DNA of 24,717 nt from Clostridia bacterium (GCA_017503445.1 JAFVTB010000131.1:1-24717), one strand, 5' to 3'; shown: positions 14,825 through 23,313, counted from the stretch's first letter. The notes: generated by a model from the letters alone, not told the origin. Made by a program: numbers and translations.

Positions 14825-14852
14825 AAAAAATGATTTTTTCAAATCATTTTTT
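14825..14852. terminator. Bidirectional intrinsic terminator between convergent genes
   Basis: A 12-bp stem (14825-14836 with 14841-14852, loop TTTC) is flanked by A-runs on the left and T-runs on the right, so it can end both pilB and the convergent transglutaminase-like gene. Confidence 0.75.
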
Positions 14853-14855
14853 ATT

Positions 14856-17800
14856 TTATGCAGTTTTTGTAAAAATAATTGTGTGCAATGTTTGTCCGTT
14901 TAATCCAGAACTTTCATAAGTTTGACATGTCAAGCCCGCTTTGTTTGCTGCAGATTGCAAAGCGATAAAGAATGAAATTCCGCTTGATGTCACTTCAAAA
15001 GTGAAAGTGTTTTCTGTGGCATTGGCTTTTGCATAGTTCACAAAGGTTTCCATTTCTTGGGTGCTGTTGATATGGAAATCAAAACTTTGCCCTTCGTGCC
15101 ATATGGTTGTTGATGTATAAAAATCATATGTTGTTGTTGATTGGATCTCTGGATATTCAGTGGCTTGATATGCAGGACGATAACTGTCTTTGAAAAGGAA
15201 TGTATTGTATGAAATCACTTCTTTTCCACCAATTGGGAAGTTGCCATGTGTTGCGTCAAAGGTGAACCATTTGCCGTCAACCATCATTTTGTTCCATGCG
15301 TGATCTTTGCCTGTTGCAATGATTGCAGGAATGCCCTCAATACGGCTAAGGATAAGTGCCGCTTTGGCATATCCTTCGCAAACTGCCATTTTGTCAAGGA
15401 ACACGCCTTCAGCAAACCAAGCTTTATAATGCCTTGATGCGTTTGCCGCTTCATTGCCCATTGCACCTGTGATTTCCACGGCGCGATAATCATATTCCAC
15501 ATTCAGCACCAGCCATTCATAAATTGCCCTAAGTTTTTGTGCGTCTGTCATGTCATCATTGCAAATTTGGCGCAAAACATTTTTTGCAAGGTTATAAATT
15601 GTTTCAGCATCGCTGCCGGTTTGTGGAATTGGTTTATATCCTTGTTCCAAAACATGCACAAGCTGTTCACTGTTTGAAACTGAGATTGTTTTCACAACAT
15701 CGTTGATTGCAAAATCATCAAAATTGTTTGCGCGTGGCGCTGTGTTTTTGATGCTTTGCCCGCTTGCCATTTGCGGTTGCACTTTGGTTTTTTGTGGGTC
15801 TGCGGTTATGCTTGCCATATCGGCAATATCTTCTGTTGTCACCAGTTTATCTTGGCCAAATTCATCTTGAACTGTAATAACCGTGTTGCCTGGGTGAATC
15901 AAAAAGTGAACATTTGAATAATTTACATAGGATTTTATGCTTTGATATGTTGCAATGTCTTTATAATATTTATAAGCCGCTTTAACCTCTGCAACTTTGG
16001 CATTGCCATCGCCGGCAATGTAAGTCAGTTTAAATTTTGGATAAGGATCTTGATATGATGTCAATACGCCAGTGATATGGAAGAAGAACACATAATCAAT
16101 CCATGCCAAAAGGTCTTGACGGCTTGTGAAGGTCATTTGGTTGTGGTTTGCAACTGCCGCATCGAATGTTGAAAGGTATGGATAGAACAAAATTTCATTG
16201 GTGAAGTATTCCGCTGTGCTGTAAAGATTTATTGTGCCGGAAATATATTGTTCGGTGAAAAGTGTTGTCATTTCAGGGTTGGTGTACCAATTTTTTATTT
16301 CATACCCTTTCATTCCAAACGCTTTTGTGTCAATGTTTGCATTTATAATATCAGGTGTTAAGGCGTGAGCAGTAGAATAATCAAATGTTTTTTCTAATTT
16401 TCCATCAACCCACAAATTCACTTCGGCATCATAAAGCCAATGTGCGGTGAAGTCAAGATTGCCGGTTGTGCCTTGGTTTATCACAACATTTTTTGTGCTT
16501 TCCGTCAGGTTTGTTCCCGTCCAGCCCACAAATTCGGTGTCGGCTTTCACAGGGGTTGAAAGGGTAAATGTTGCAGTTTCAATGGTGTAATCGCTTTTGC
16601 TGGCGCCAAGAAAGGTTCCACCATTCAAATGATATGTGATTGAATATGTTTTTACCGCCCAATCTGCATAAAGGTCATAATCTTGCAATGCGCTTGCGTT
16701 GATGCTGGTTTTTTTGGTGTTTGGTTCAAAGGTTGCTGAAGTATACCAGCCCTTGAAATCATATCCTTCCACATCAAGGTTTGCAAGTTGAATTGTGCCG
16801 CTTGAAATGTTATATGTTGTTGGGTTTGGGTTTTGGGCATCTTTGGTGTTGTGATATGTGATTGTTTTTTCAATATATTCAAACTTTGCAAAAAGGTTTG
16901 CGTCGGCGGTGATGTTTGAAATCACATATGTTGCAGCAGTGGATATTGGCGCGGCTGCATTTTCGCTTGCAAACCAGCCAAGAAAGTTATATCCCGTGTT
17001 CAAAACAACCGTAAGGGTTACATTGCTGCCATGGATAAATGTGCCGGTTGCACCGCTGATGATTGCGGCGGCGGTTGTTGATTCATTGTTAAGAAGTTGG
17101 GTAACTTGAACTTGATATTGTGCCATTTCCGCGCTGAATTGAATATTTCCATCAGCAAATTCAAACTTCGCTTCATATCCCGCTTGGGTTTTCTGATTTA
17201 AGGTTTGCAAAAGACTGTTGCTTTCTCCCAAAAGTGGCTTGATAATTGCGTTTGCAAGATGTTGGGTGACATTGTTTGTTGTTAAATCACTTATAAATGT
17301 GCCTGCAAAATTAAATATATTTGCAGTTTGTTTTTTGGTCAAGTTATTTATTGTTATGCTTTCTGGATTAATGGTGTATTCATTGTTGATGGCCTGCTGG
17401 GCGGTTTGTTCAATTCCGGCAATTGTGGTGACATAAAGCACGTCAGGGATCTTGCCTTTTAAAAGTGAAAGTGGAAATGCGCCCATTTGGTTTTTGATTT
17501 CTGCGCTGTCAAATTTAAAAGTGGTTGTGATGTTGGCAATGTGATTGTTTTCTGCGTTTTCGGTGCTGATGTCAAGCGCCAAAACCTCAAAATTCCAATC
17601 CTTAAGTTTGATATCGCCCATTCCAAAGTCCACAGTTAAATCATTTGCAATTTCACTGTTGATATATGCCCCAAGTTGACCGTCCGTGATTTCAAGGTTA
17701 TTCGGATAACTTGGCAAAGTTGTAATATCAAGTGCTTGACCAACTTTTGTGGCATCGTCGGCAGTGATTGTTTTGATTGCATCTTCCTCAACCGGTTTGC

Positions 17801-17966
17801 TTAATGCCCCAAAATTTGTGAACGCCGCAACAATGTCAACATTTTTGGCAAAATAAAAATATGCCCACGTGCCGCCAAAAGCAAGTGCAATCACAAACAC
17901 AATCCAAAAAAGTGCGATGAAAAGCTTTAAAATGAAAGGTTTTCTTTTTTTATAATATGCTGCCAT
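14856..17966 (-). CDS. Membrane-anchored InlB-repeat protein with transglutaminase-like domain
   Basis: This protein has 1036 residues. A positively charged N-terminus and one hydrophobic helix (about 12-40) anchor it, with the bulk outside. Residues 50-270 are unrecognised; four InlB-type B repeats follow (about 305-363, 366-438, 440-511 and 513-587, with GYxFxGW-type motifs). The C-terminal part is a transglutaminase-like/CEP1 cysteine-peptidase fold with a complete triad: Cys863 in AVCEGYAKA, His889 in DHAWNKM and Asp904 in FTFDATHG. Such domains cleave or cross-link peptides at the surface. The start has AAGGGGGA upstream and a good promoter. It converges on the pilus operon. A role in modifying surface proteins is inferred. 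Confidence 0.88.
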   Translation of the reverse strand: MAAYYKKRKPFILKLFIALFWIVFVIALAFGGTWAYFYFAKNVDIVAAFTNFGALSKPVEEDAIKTITADDATKVGQALDITTLPSYPNNLEITDGQLGAYINSEIANDLTVDFGMGDIKLKDWNFEVLALDISTENAENNHIANITTTFKFDSAEIKNQMGAFPLSLLKGKIPDVLYVTTIAGIEQTAQQAINNEYTINPESITINNLTKKQTANIFNFAGTFISDLTTNNVTQHLANAIIKPLLGESNSLLQTLNQKTQAGYEAKFEFADGNIQFSAEMAQYQVQVTQLLNNESTTAAAIISGATGTFIHGSNVTLTVVLNTGYNFLGWFASENAAAPISTAATYVISNITADANLFAKFEYIEKTITYHNTKDAQNPNPTTYNISSGTIQLANLDVEGYDFKGWYTSATFEPNTKKTSINASALQDYDLYADWAVKTYSITYHLNGGTFLGASKSDYTIETATFTLSTPVKADTEFVGWTGTNLTESTKNVVINQGTTGNLDFTAHWLYDAEVNLWVDGKLEKTFDYSTAHALTPDIINANIDTKAFGMKGYEIKNWYTNPEMTTLFTEQYISGTINLYSTAEYFTNEILFYPYLSTFDAAVANHNQMTFTSRQDLLAWIDYVFFFHITGVLTSYQDPYPKFKLTYIAGDGNAKVAEVKAAYKYYKDIATYQSIKSYVNYSNVHFLIHPGNTVITVQDEFGQDKLVTTEDIADMASITADPQKTKVQPQMASGQSIKNTAPRANNFDDFAINDVVKTISVSNSEQLVHVLEQGYKPIPQTGSDAETIYNLAKNVLRQICNDDMTDAQKLRAIYEWLVLNVEYDYRAVEITGAMGNEAANASRHYKAWFAEGVFLDKMAVCEGYAKAALILSRIEGIPAIIATGKDHAWNKMMVDGKWFTFDATHGNFPIGGKEVISYNTFLFKDSYRPAYQATEYPEIQSTTTYDFYTSTTIWHEGQSFDFHINSTQEMETFVNYAKANATENTFTFEVTSSGISFFIALQSAANKAGLTCQTYESSGLNGQTLHTIIFTKTA

Positions 17967-17992
17967 ATTTTTCCCCCTTTTATTATATCAAA

Positions 17993-18021
17993 ATTATATA
18001 ATATTTTGCGTTAAAAATCAA
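17993..18021 (-). promoter_or_regulatory. Promoter of the transglutaminase-like gene
   Basis: On the minus strand TTGATT (plus 18016-18021) and TATAAT (plus 17993-17998) are 17 bases apart, about 27 bases before the start codon. A second TATAAT with TGA in front (plus 17982-17990) lies nearer the gene and could serve as an extended -10. Confidence 0.65.
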
Positions 18022-18052
18022 CCCCCTACTTAAAAATAATAAATATATAATA

Positions 18053-18081
18053 TTGACAACATTTTTTTGATGTGATATATT
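18053..18081 (+). promoter_or_regulatory. Promoter of tRNA-Leu
   Basis: TTGACA (18053-18058), 17 bases, TATATT (18076-18081) with TGA just before the -10. The expected RNA start is about 4 bases before the mature tRNA 5' end. It lies back to back with the minus-strand promoter at 17993-18021. Confidence 0.75.
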
Positions 18082-18091
18082 ATCCACATAT

Positions 18092-18174
18092 GCAGGTGTG
18101 GCGAAATTGGCATACGCGCCAGACTTAGGATCTGGTGGGCAACCGTGCAGGTTCAAATCCTGTCACCTGTACCA
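18092..18174 (+). tRNA. tRNA-Leu (anticodon TAG), CCA encoded
   Basis: The acceptor stem GCAGGTG pairs with CACCTGT (one G-T), with a TTCAAAT T-loop, anticodon stem CCAGA/TCTGG with loop CTTAGGA (anticodon 18126-18128), and an extended variable arm as in class II leucine tRNAs. ACCA at 18171-18174 gives an encoded CCA end. Confidence 0.93.
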
Positions 18175-18183
18175 GAATTTTGC

Positions 18184-18204
18184 CCCAGTTTTTCTGGGTT
18201 TTTT
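18184..18204 (+). terminator. Terminator-like hairpin between tRNA-Leu and the PLP-enzyme gene
   Basis: CCCAG-TTTTT-CTGGG followed by six T residues forms a compact intrinsic terminator 9 bases after the tRNA. The next start codon is only 19 bases further on, and no separate promoter is evident after the hairpin. Confidence 0.75.
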
Positions 18205-18222
18205 ACTTGAAAAGGATAAATT

Positions 18223-19470
18223 ATGTCAATCAATATTTCAACGCAAATATATGAACTTGAAAAATCATCGCAAAAACCCCTTGCGCCTTATTATGCCAAG
18301 GCAGATGAAGTGTGCGCTTTTAACAGCCAAAAAGTGCTTGAGGCGTTCATCAAAAACCGCATCACAACTGAAACTTTTAATGAAGTTACGGGCTATGGTT
18401 TTTATGACGGCGGGCGCGATAAGGTTGAGGCACTTTTTGCCGATGTGTTTGGTGCAGAAGATGCCCTTGTTCGCCCGCAAATTATGAGTGGCACAAACGC
18501 AATCTGGCTTTCACTTTCGGGGCTTTTGCATTATGGCGACACACTTCTTTCAATTTCCGGGCTTCCGTATGACCCGCTTCAAAACATGATTGGTATCGCG
18601 GGTGACAGTAAGCATTCGCTTATGAAAAATGGCGTCAAATATCATCAAATTGAACTTGTGGATAATGATTTTGATTATCCTGCGATTGAAAAATTTCTTA
18701 AGGAAAACAAAGTCGCGGTTGTTGCAATCCAACGATCAAGGGGATATAACCATCGCGAAGGGCTTTCAATTGCAAAAATTGAAAAAGTGTGCAATCTTAT
18801 CAAAGCAATATCCCCAAACATAATTATTTTTGCTGATAACTGCTATGGCGAATTTGTTGAAACAAAAGAACCAACCCAGGTTGGCGTTGATGTGATGGCG
18901 GGATCGCTTATGCACAATGCGGGCGGTGGGATTGCCACCAGCGGGGGATATATTGTTGGTAAGGAAAATCTTGTATATGAAATTGCTGAACGCTTAACTG
19001 CCCCTTGCATTGGCAAAGATTTGGGCGCAAATTATAACCAGCACAACAAATTTTTGCGCGGAATTTTTATGGCGCCGCAAACCGTTGCAAACGCAATCAA
19101 AACCGCCGTTTTTGCAAGTTATATGTTTGAAAAATTGGGCTTTAAAGTTTCCCCAAGGTTTGATGCACATCGCACAGATATTGTGCAAACGGTGGAACTT
19201 GGAACCCAAGAAAACCTTGAAAAGTTTTGCGCGGGCATTCAAATGCACAGCCCGATTGACGCTTTTGCAACCCCTATTCCTTGTGAATTTCCCGGCTATC
19301 CGCACGATGAAATTATGGCGGCGGGAACGTTCACAAATGGTTCAACCATTGAACTCACTTGCGATGCGCCCGTTATCCCGCCATACACTGCATTTATGCA
19401 AGGTTCACTCACCCTTGAATATGGCAAGTTGATTATTATGGGGGCATTAACCCATTTAATGAAAGGATAA
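18223..19470 (+). CDS. PLP-enzyme-like protein, YnbB/methionine gamma-lyase-like family
   Basis: This 415-residue protein matches the fold-type I PLP family often annotated 'methionine gamma-lyase family' or 'aluminum resistance protein' (YnbB). Landmarks: GYGFYDGGRDKVE, ADVFGAEDALVRPQIMSGT (about 77-95), IQRSRGYNHREGLS, IIFADNCYGEFVE (about 200-212), GGGIATSGGYIVGKE and the C-terminal GTFTNGSTIELT...PPY. Relatives are thought to act on sulfur amino acids; true substrates are poorly known. Where relatives, from memory, read GSLIKNxGGG with the PLP-binding lysine, this one reads GSLMHNAGGG, with His231 in its place. AAAGGA precedes the ATG. It lies between tRNA-Leu and a PnuC-like gene, which starts 5 bases after its stop. 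Confidence 0.85.
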   Translation: MSINISTQIYELEKSSQKPLAPYYAKADEVCAFNSQKVLEAFIKNRITTETFNEVTGYGFYDGGRDKVEALFADVFGAEDALVRPQIMSGTNAIWLSLSGLLHYGDTLLSISGLPYDPLQNMIGIAGDSKHSLMKNGVKYHQIELVDNDFDYPAIEKFLKENKVAVVAIQRSRGYNHREGLSIAKIEKVCNLIKAISPNIIIFADNCYGEFVETKEPTQVGVDVMAGSLMHNAGGGIATSGGYIVGKENLVYEIAERLTAPCIGKDLGANYNQHNKFLRGIFMAPQTVANAIKTAVFASYMFEKLGFKVSPRFDAHRTDIVQTVELGTQENLEKFCAGIQMHSPIDAFATPIPCEFPGYPHDEIMAAGTFTNGSTIELTCDAPVIPPYTAFMQGSLTLEYGKLIIMGALTHLMKG

Positions 19471-19475
19471 AATCT

Positions 19476-20288
19476 ATGACGAATTTTAAAAATCAAATAG
19501 CGGTAAAATCAAAAAAACTTTGGCAATATTTCACAACCTATGAAAAAATATGGCTTTTGGTGTTTTCTGTTGTTGCAATTATTTCATCAATTCTGATTCC
19601 TGAAGAAACAACCAACGGCATCAGCGGAACATTTATCACCATTATATGCCTTATCAATGTGATTTTTGGGCTGTTTGTTGAACTTCTTGCTTCAAAGCAA
19701 AGCAAGTGGAGTTTCTTCCTTTACATATTCGTTGAAATTATTGAAATTGCAATTTGCATTATGCTTGCTTATCGCTTTTCATCAATGATTGTTTCAATCT
19801 TCTTTTGGTTTCCAATGCATATTGTGTCTTATATCGTTTGGAAAAAGCACGAAGACAAAAAAGATAAAGAAAAAACAGTTGTCCGTTCAATGAATATTAA
19901 GCATGCAAGCCTTTTGTTTTTGGGCGTGCTTGGGTGGACGCTTTGTCTTGGTTCAATCTTTGCGTTCTTTGGCCCAGATTCAGAAATTTTTAGCACCGAA
20001 ATTCAACAAGTTGCCGTGGCATATATTGATGCCTGCATAAGCGCCCTTTCAATCGCAAATGGCATTTTGCTTTTCTTCCGCTTTAAAGAAAGTTGGCTTG
20101 TGTGGCTGATTGCATCAATTCTTTATATCATCGTGGCAATCATCACAAACACTTGGATTTTGCTTGTGCTTTACATTGGATATCTTATCAACACAATTTA
20201 CGGAAGTTTTTGCTGGAAAAAATATCTTGATAAAAAAGATGACATGCAGGAAACCGAACAACCAAACACCTTGCAAGAACAGGCGTAA
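19476..20288 (+). CDS. PnuC-like nicotinamide riboside transporter
   Basis: This 270-residue integral membrane protein has about seven hydrophobic helices. The N-terminal EKIWLLVF, the mid-protein FFWFPMHIVSYIVWKK and the C-terminal IDACISALSIANGILLFFR...WLVWLIASILYI...LYIGYLINTIYGSFCWKKYL follow the PnuC pattern (S..IA..LL.R, then W..W, then LY..Y..N...G...W). PnuC proteins take up nicotinamide riboside by facilitated diffusion for NAD synthesis. No NAD-pathway gene is nearby, so the vitamin specificity is uncertain; related Pnu proteins carry thiamine or riboflavin. The AAAGGA ribosome site overlaps the stop of the PLP-enzyme gene, so the two form one operon. The C-terminus is polar and acidic. 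Confidence 0.72.
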   Translation: MTNFKNQIAVKSKKLWQYFTTYEKIWLLVFSVVAIISSILIPEETTNGISGTFITIICLINVIFGLFVELLASKQSKWSFFLYIFVEIIEIAICIMLAYRFSSMIVSIFFWFPMHIVSYIVWKKHEDKKDKEKTVVRSMNIKHASLLFLGVLGWTLCLGSIFAFFGPDSEIFSTEIQQVAVAYIDACISALSIANGILLFFRFKESWLVWLIASILYIIVAIITNTWILLVLYIGYLINTIYGSFCWKKYLDKKDDMQETEQPNTLQEQA

Positions 20289-20289
20289 C

Positions 20290-20319
20290 AAAAAACGGGA
20301 TTATCAAACCCCGTTTTTT
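20290..20319 (+). terminator. Intrinsic terminator after the PnuC-like gene
   Basis: AAAAAACGGG pairs with CCCGTTTTTT (20290-20299 with 20310-20319) across a 10-nt loop, beginning just after the stop codon. Confidence 0.85.
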
Positions 20320-20340
20320 TATTTAAGTGAATTAAAAATA

Positions 20341-20368
20341 AAAAATTCGGGCATCTGCCCAAATTTTT
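20341..20368 (-). terminator. Intrinsic terminator of the BspA-type gene
   Basis: A 13-bp arm pair (20341-20353 with 20356-20368, one C/A mismatch, GGGCA/TGCCC at the tip) touches the stop codon of the minus-strand lipoprotein gene and is followed on that strand by a long T run. Confidence 0.75.
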
Positions 20369-22143
20369 TAATTTCCATTGCTTGCCCAAATTGTTGGCTG
20401 CCCGTCAACCTTATGCCAGAAGTTGCCCTCTGTGGTCGGCTGGGTGCTTGCATAGTAAAAGATTGTTTCATCTTGAAAAGAATTTTTGATGTAATTAGCG
20501 TATAAATCGCTTTCAGTGCCAAGATAGAAGACATTAGACAATTTCCTGCAAATATCAAATGCGTCTGACCCAATACTTGTAAGTGTAGTTGGAATTATAA
20601 TATCTTTAAGTGAATAACACAAGTAAAATGCTTCATTGCCAATTGTTGTAACGGAATTGCCGAAATCCACAAATTCAAGTGAAGAACAAGAATAGAATGC
20701 TTCTGCACCAATGGTTTTGACTGAATTTGGAATTGTTACGCTTTTCAGTGATTCGCAATTATAAAATGTGTGTGATTTAATTTTTGTAACTGTGTTTGGA
20801 ATAACTAAATCAGTTACAAGTGTGCCATTTAAATATAAATTATCGGCATAGTATAATGGATTATCATCAAAAAAAGTAAATTCCATATTGCACCAGTTTT
20901 CAAGGTTTGTTATGTTAAGTTTTGTTAAAGCGCGGCAATTGTCAAATGCACTAGATAAATCCTTAACAGAGTTTCCAATTGTTACACTTTCAAGAAATCT
21001 GCAATCTCCAAATGCAGAACTGGAAATATAATTAACCGAATCAGGAATAGTTATTTCTTTAATCGCAGTGTTTCTAAATGAATAAAAACTAATGTCCGTT
21101 ACTGCATTTCCAAGTGTTACATTTTCAAGGAATGTACAACCATCAAATGCTTCTTGGTCAATCCATTTAACACCGTTGCCAATAACCACACTTTTCAGGT
21201 CTGTGTAATCCTTAAAAGCATAATTGCGAATACGCTGAACAGAGTCAGGAACAACCAAATCAGTTACAAGATTATTATTCAAATATAATTTGTGTGCATA
21301 ACTTAATGGATTTGCCTCAAGGCCAGAAAAATAAATGTTAAGCCAGCTTCCTATATTTGTAATATCAACACGCTTTATTAAAGTACAAGATTTAAAAGCA
21401 TCGTTGTAAACACTTTTCACCGAATTGCCCATTGCCACGCTTTCAAGTGATGTGCAGCCCTTAAAGGCCTCTTTGCCAATTTCTGTTACAGAATTTGAAA
21501 CCGTCAAACTTTCAAATGTACCATTATAAAAAGCATATTCATTGATTGTTTTTATTGTGTTTGGAATAACAAGGTCAGTTATAAGTTCGCCATTTAAGTA
21601 TAAATTTTTTGCATAAAACAGTGGGTTTGAGCGAGCGTTTTCAAATTCAATCTTGCACCAGCTTTCCAGATCTGTGATGTCCACGCGTGTTAAAGAGTTG
21701 CAACCTAAAAACGCATCTGCGCCAATCGTTTTTACAGATTTTGGAATTGCAATGCTTTCAAGCGAAGAATACTGGGCAAATTGTTCTGCCTTAATTTTTC
21801 TAAGAGATTTTGAAAGCGTAACATTTGTGATTGAAGATGCATCTTCTTTTACAAACCTTGCATAAACTTTAAGATTGACCAAAAGTGCTTCATCTTCAAA
21901 TGCTGTTTCGCCAAATCCCCTTTTCCATTCGGTGTCCCAAAACCATCCCTCAAATGTATATCCTGCCTTCACAGGGTCTTCGGGCATTTCAATGCTTTCA
22001 TAGCCATTTGTGTGAATTGTTTTATAAACGCGGCCATCCACCATAAAACTGATTTTTTTGCGATCGTCGCAACCGACAAACAAAAATGCAGCAATTAACA
22101 TAACAAACAATAAGATAACGCTTGTAATGCTTTTTGTTCTCAT
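20368..22143 (-). CDS. BspA-type leucine-rich repeat lipoprotein
   Basis: This 591-residue protein has a lipoprotein signal peptide with lipobox LFVGC (Cys25), so it is lipid-anchored outside the membrane. Residues 31-97 form one InlB-type B repeat (GYTFEGWFW, LKVYARF). The rest is BspA-type LRR_5 repeats (SLESVxIxNSVxxIGxxAFxxC). Three longer cassettes stand out (about 151-205, 260-310 and 406-460), each with W-x2-IxF/MxF, NPLxYAxxLYLN and (I/V)TDLV(I/V)P. The C-terminus (QPTTEGNFWHKVDGQPTIW) is the usual BspA ending. Such proteins bind host or microbial surfaces. AAGGAG precedes the ATG. Its AT-rich promoter region is clear, and it converges on the PnuC-like gene. Confidence 0.92.
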   Translation of the reverse strand: MRTKSITSVILLFVMLIAAFLFVGCDDRKKISFMVDGRVYKTIHTNGYESIEMPEDPVKAGYTFEGWFWDTEWKRGFGETAFEDEALLVNLKVYARFVKEDASSITNVTLSKSLRKIKAEQFAQYSSLESIAIPKSVKTIGADAFLGCNSLTRVDITDLESWCKIEFENARSNPLFYAKNLYLNGELITDLVIPNTIKTINEYAFYNGTFESLTVSNSVTEIGKEAFKGCTSLESVAMGNSVKSVYNDAFKSCTLIKRVDITNIGSWLNIYFSGLEANPLSYAHKLYLNNNLVTDLVVPDSVQRIRNYAFKDYTDLKSVVIGNGVKWIDQEAFDGCTFLENVTLGNAVTDISFYSFRNTAIKEITIPDSVNYISSSAFGDCRFLESVTIGNSVKDLSSAFDNCRALTKLNITNLENWCNMEFTFFDDNPLYYADNLYLNGTLVTDLVIPNTVTKIKSHTFYNCESLKSVTIPNSVKTIGAEAFYSCSSLEFVDFGNSVTTIGNEAFYLCYSLKDIIIPTTLTSIGSDAFDICRKLSNVFYLGTESDLYANYIKNSFQDETIFYYASTQPTTEGNFWHKVDGQPTIWASNGN

Positions 22144-22169
22144 AAAATTCTCCTTTTAAATATAAAAAC

Positions 22170-22198
22170 ATTATAACATATGTAAATTTCAAACACAA
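22170..22198 (-). promoter_or_regulatory. Promoter of the BspA-type lipoprotein gene
   Basis: On the minus strand TTGTGT (plus 22193-22198), 17 bases, then TATAAT (plus 22170-22175) with TGT just upstream, an extended -10. The start codon lies 26 bases downstream of the -10. Confidence 0.65.
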
Positions 22199-22238
22199 GA
22201 TTTTTGTTTTTAACATGAGAAATTTTTTTAATTATATT

Positions 22239-22262
22239 AAAAAAACCAAGCAAAATGCTTGG
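22239..22262 (-). terminator. Intrinsic terminator of tRNA-Arg
   Basis: CCAAGCA pairs with TGCTTGG (22246-22252 with 22256-22262, 3-nt loop). On the minus strand it is followed by seven T residues, 8 bases beyond the tRNA. Confidence 0.85.
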
Positions 22263-22270
22263 GTTCTAGT

Positions 22271-22343
<73 letters not shown>

Positions 22344-22378
22344 ATATTGATATTAAATTTTAAGATTAATGTCCTTGT

Positions 22379-22390
22379 GAACCGAAGGTC
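22379..22390. repeat. 12-bp inverted copy of a tRNA-Arg segment in the tRNA leader
   Basis: Plus-strand 22379-22390 (GAACCGAAGGTC) is the exact reverse complement of plus 22295-22306, which lies inside tRNA-Arg (positions 37-48: end of anticodon loop, 3' anticodon stem and variable region). In the predicted tRNA precursor the two are complementary. Confidence 0.8.
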
Positions 22391-22428
22391 ATCAAAGAAT
22401 GCCTGCGGTTATTCTTGCAACACAAAGC

Positions 22429-22457
22429 ATTTTATCACCAAACCGCGCCGTTGTCAA
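22429..22457 (-). promoter_or_regulatory. Probable promoter of tRNA-Arg
   Basis: On the minus strand TTGACA (plus 22452-22457), 17 bases, then TAAAAT (plus 22429-22434) with TGA just before it. Transcription would start near 22422, giving a 5' leader of about 79 bases before the mature tRNA. No better promoter is seen closer to the tRNA. Confidence 0.6.
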
Positions 22458-22500
22458 GAGCAAAATGATTATTTTTTGCAAAAATGTCAATAATTGCCCT

Positions 22501-23307
22501 ATGAAAACTTTTAATTCCGTGATTTCAAATATCTTTCGCGTGGGGCTTGTGTACCTTTTGGCATTCATTTGGGTGCGATTTTATGAGCGCAATTTGTATT
22601 TTGCGGTGCTTTATTCGGCGATTGTGGCAATCATTTTGTGTGTGCTTTTGAATATGATTTCACAAAAAAAGGCCGACAGGGCAACCCTAAAGGCCAGTGA
22701 AGTGAAGCGTGCGCAAAATTTTGCAGCGGGATTTGTGTTTGGCGGCAAAGCAAGCGCAATCAACTTTTTCAATAAACTTTTTTCAAAACAGTTTTCCGTA
22801 AACAAAAAAACAAATTTTTTGTGGTGGAATAATGGCGAGGAAATCATCGCATTTGTGCCGATGTTTATTGCAGAAAAATTGAAAATTCGCGATGTGATTG
22901 CCGCGCATAATCAGGTTTTGGCTGCAAAGCCCGCAAAAATCATCATTGCAGGTGTGGCGTTTGAACGCGAAACATATGAATTTGCCAAAGCCGCCCCAAT
23001 CAAAATTGTGCTTTTGGACCAGTTTGACACCTACGAAAAACTGATGAAACCAAGTGATGTTTTTCCCGATGAAAAGCCCGAGATTTCCGCCGCCGCGCCA
23101 AGCCGCTGGGCATTGTTTTGGGCAAATGCCCTCAGCCGCAAGCGCGCAAAGGCGTGGGCATTTTCGGGAATTCTTCTTATCTTTTCAAGTTTTTTTGTGC
23201 GCATTTCGGTGTTTTATTTAATCATCAGTTCTTTTATGCTGATTATGGCCATTTTGGCATACTCAAACACAAAATACAACACGTCCGCACCTGAAAACAT
23301 ATTTTAA
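22501..23307 (+). CDS. Membrane protein of unknown function with a possible Mrr-like domain
   Basis: From the ATG at 22501 the product has 268 residues. Two hydrophobic helices near the N-terminus (about 10-25 and 31-53) and two near the C-terminus (about 217-232 and 236-255) flank a soluble part of about 160 residues. In that part, KIIIAGVAFERETYEFAKAAPIKIVLLDQFD, written here as the segments KIIIAGVAFERETYEFAK and IKIVLLDQFD (about 160-190), resembles the last strands of Mrr-like restriction-endonuclease folds. The expected catalytic D...(E/Q)xK pattern is not evident. The frame is open upstream to 22399, but that would overlap the tRNA-Arg leader. No Shine-Dalgarno sequence precedes 22501, so the start is uncertain. 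A strong terminator follows. Confidence 0.7.
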   Translation: MKTFNSVISNIFRVGLVYLLAFIWVRFYERNLYFAVLYSAIVAIILCVLLNMISQKKADRATLKASEVKRAQNFAAGFVFGGKASAINFFNKLFSKQFSVNKKTNFLWWNNGEEIIAFVPMFIAEKLKIRDVIAAHNQVLAAKPAKIIIAGVAFERETYEFAKAAPIKIVLLDQFDTYEKLMKPSDVFPDEKPEISAAAPSRWALFWANALSRKRAKAWAFSGILLIFSSFFVRISVFYLIISSFMLIMAILAYSNTKYNTSAPENIF

Positions 23308-23313
23308 AAAAAA

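Noticed and set aside
18098..18487. Open frame running through tRNA-Leu into the PLP-enzyme gene
   Set aside because: It starts inside a tRNA and overlaps a well-supported gene in another frame.
22399..22500. Upstream extension of the unknown membrane protein
   Set aside because: It would run across the tRNA-Arg promoter, has no membrane or domain features and no ribosome site.
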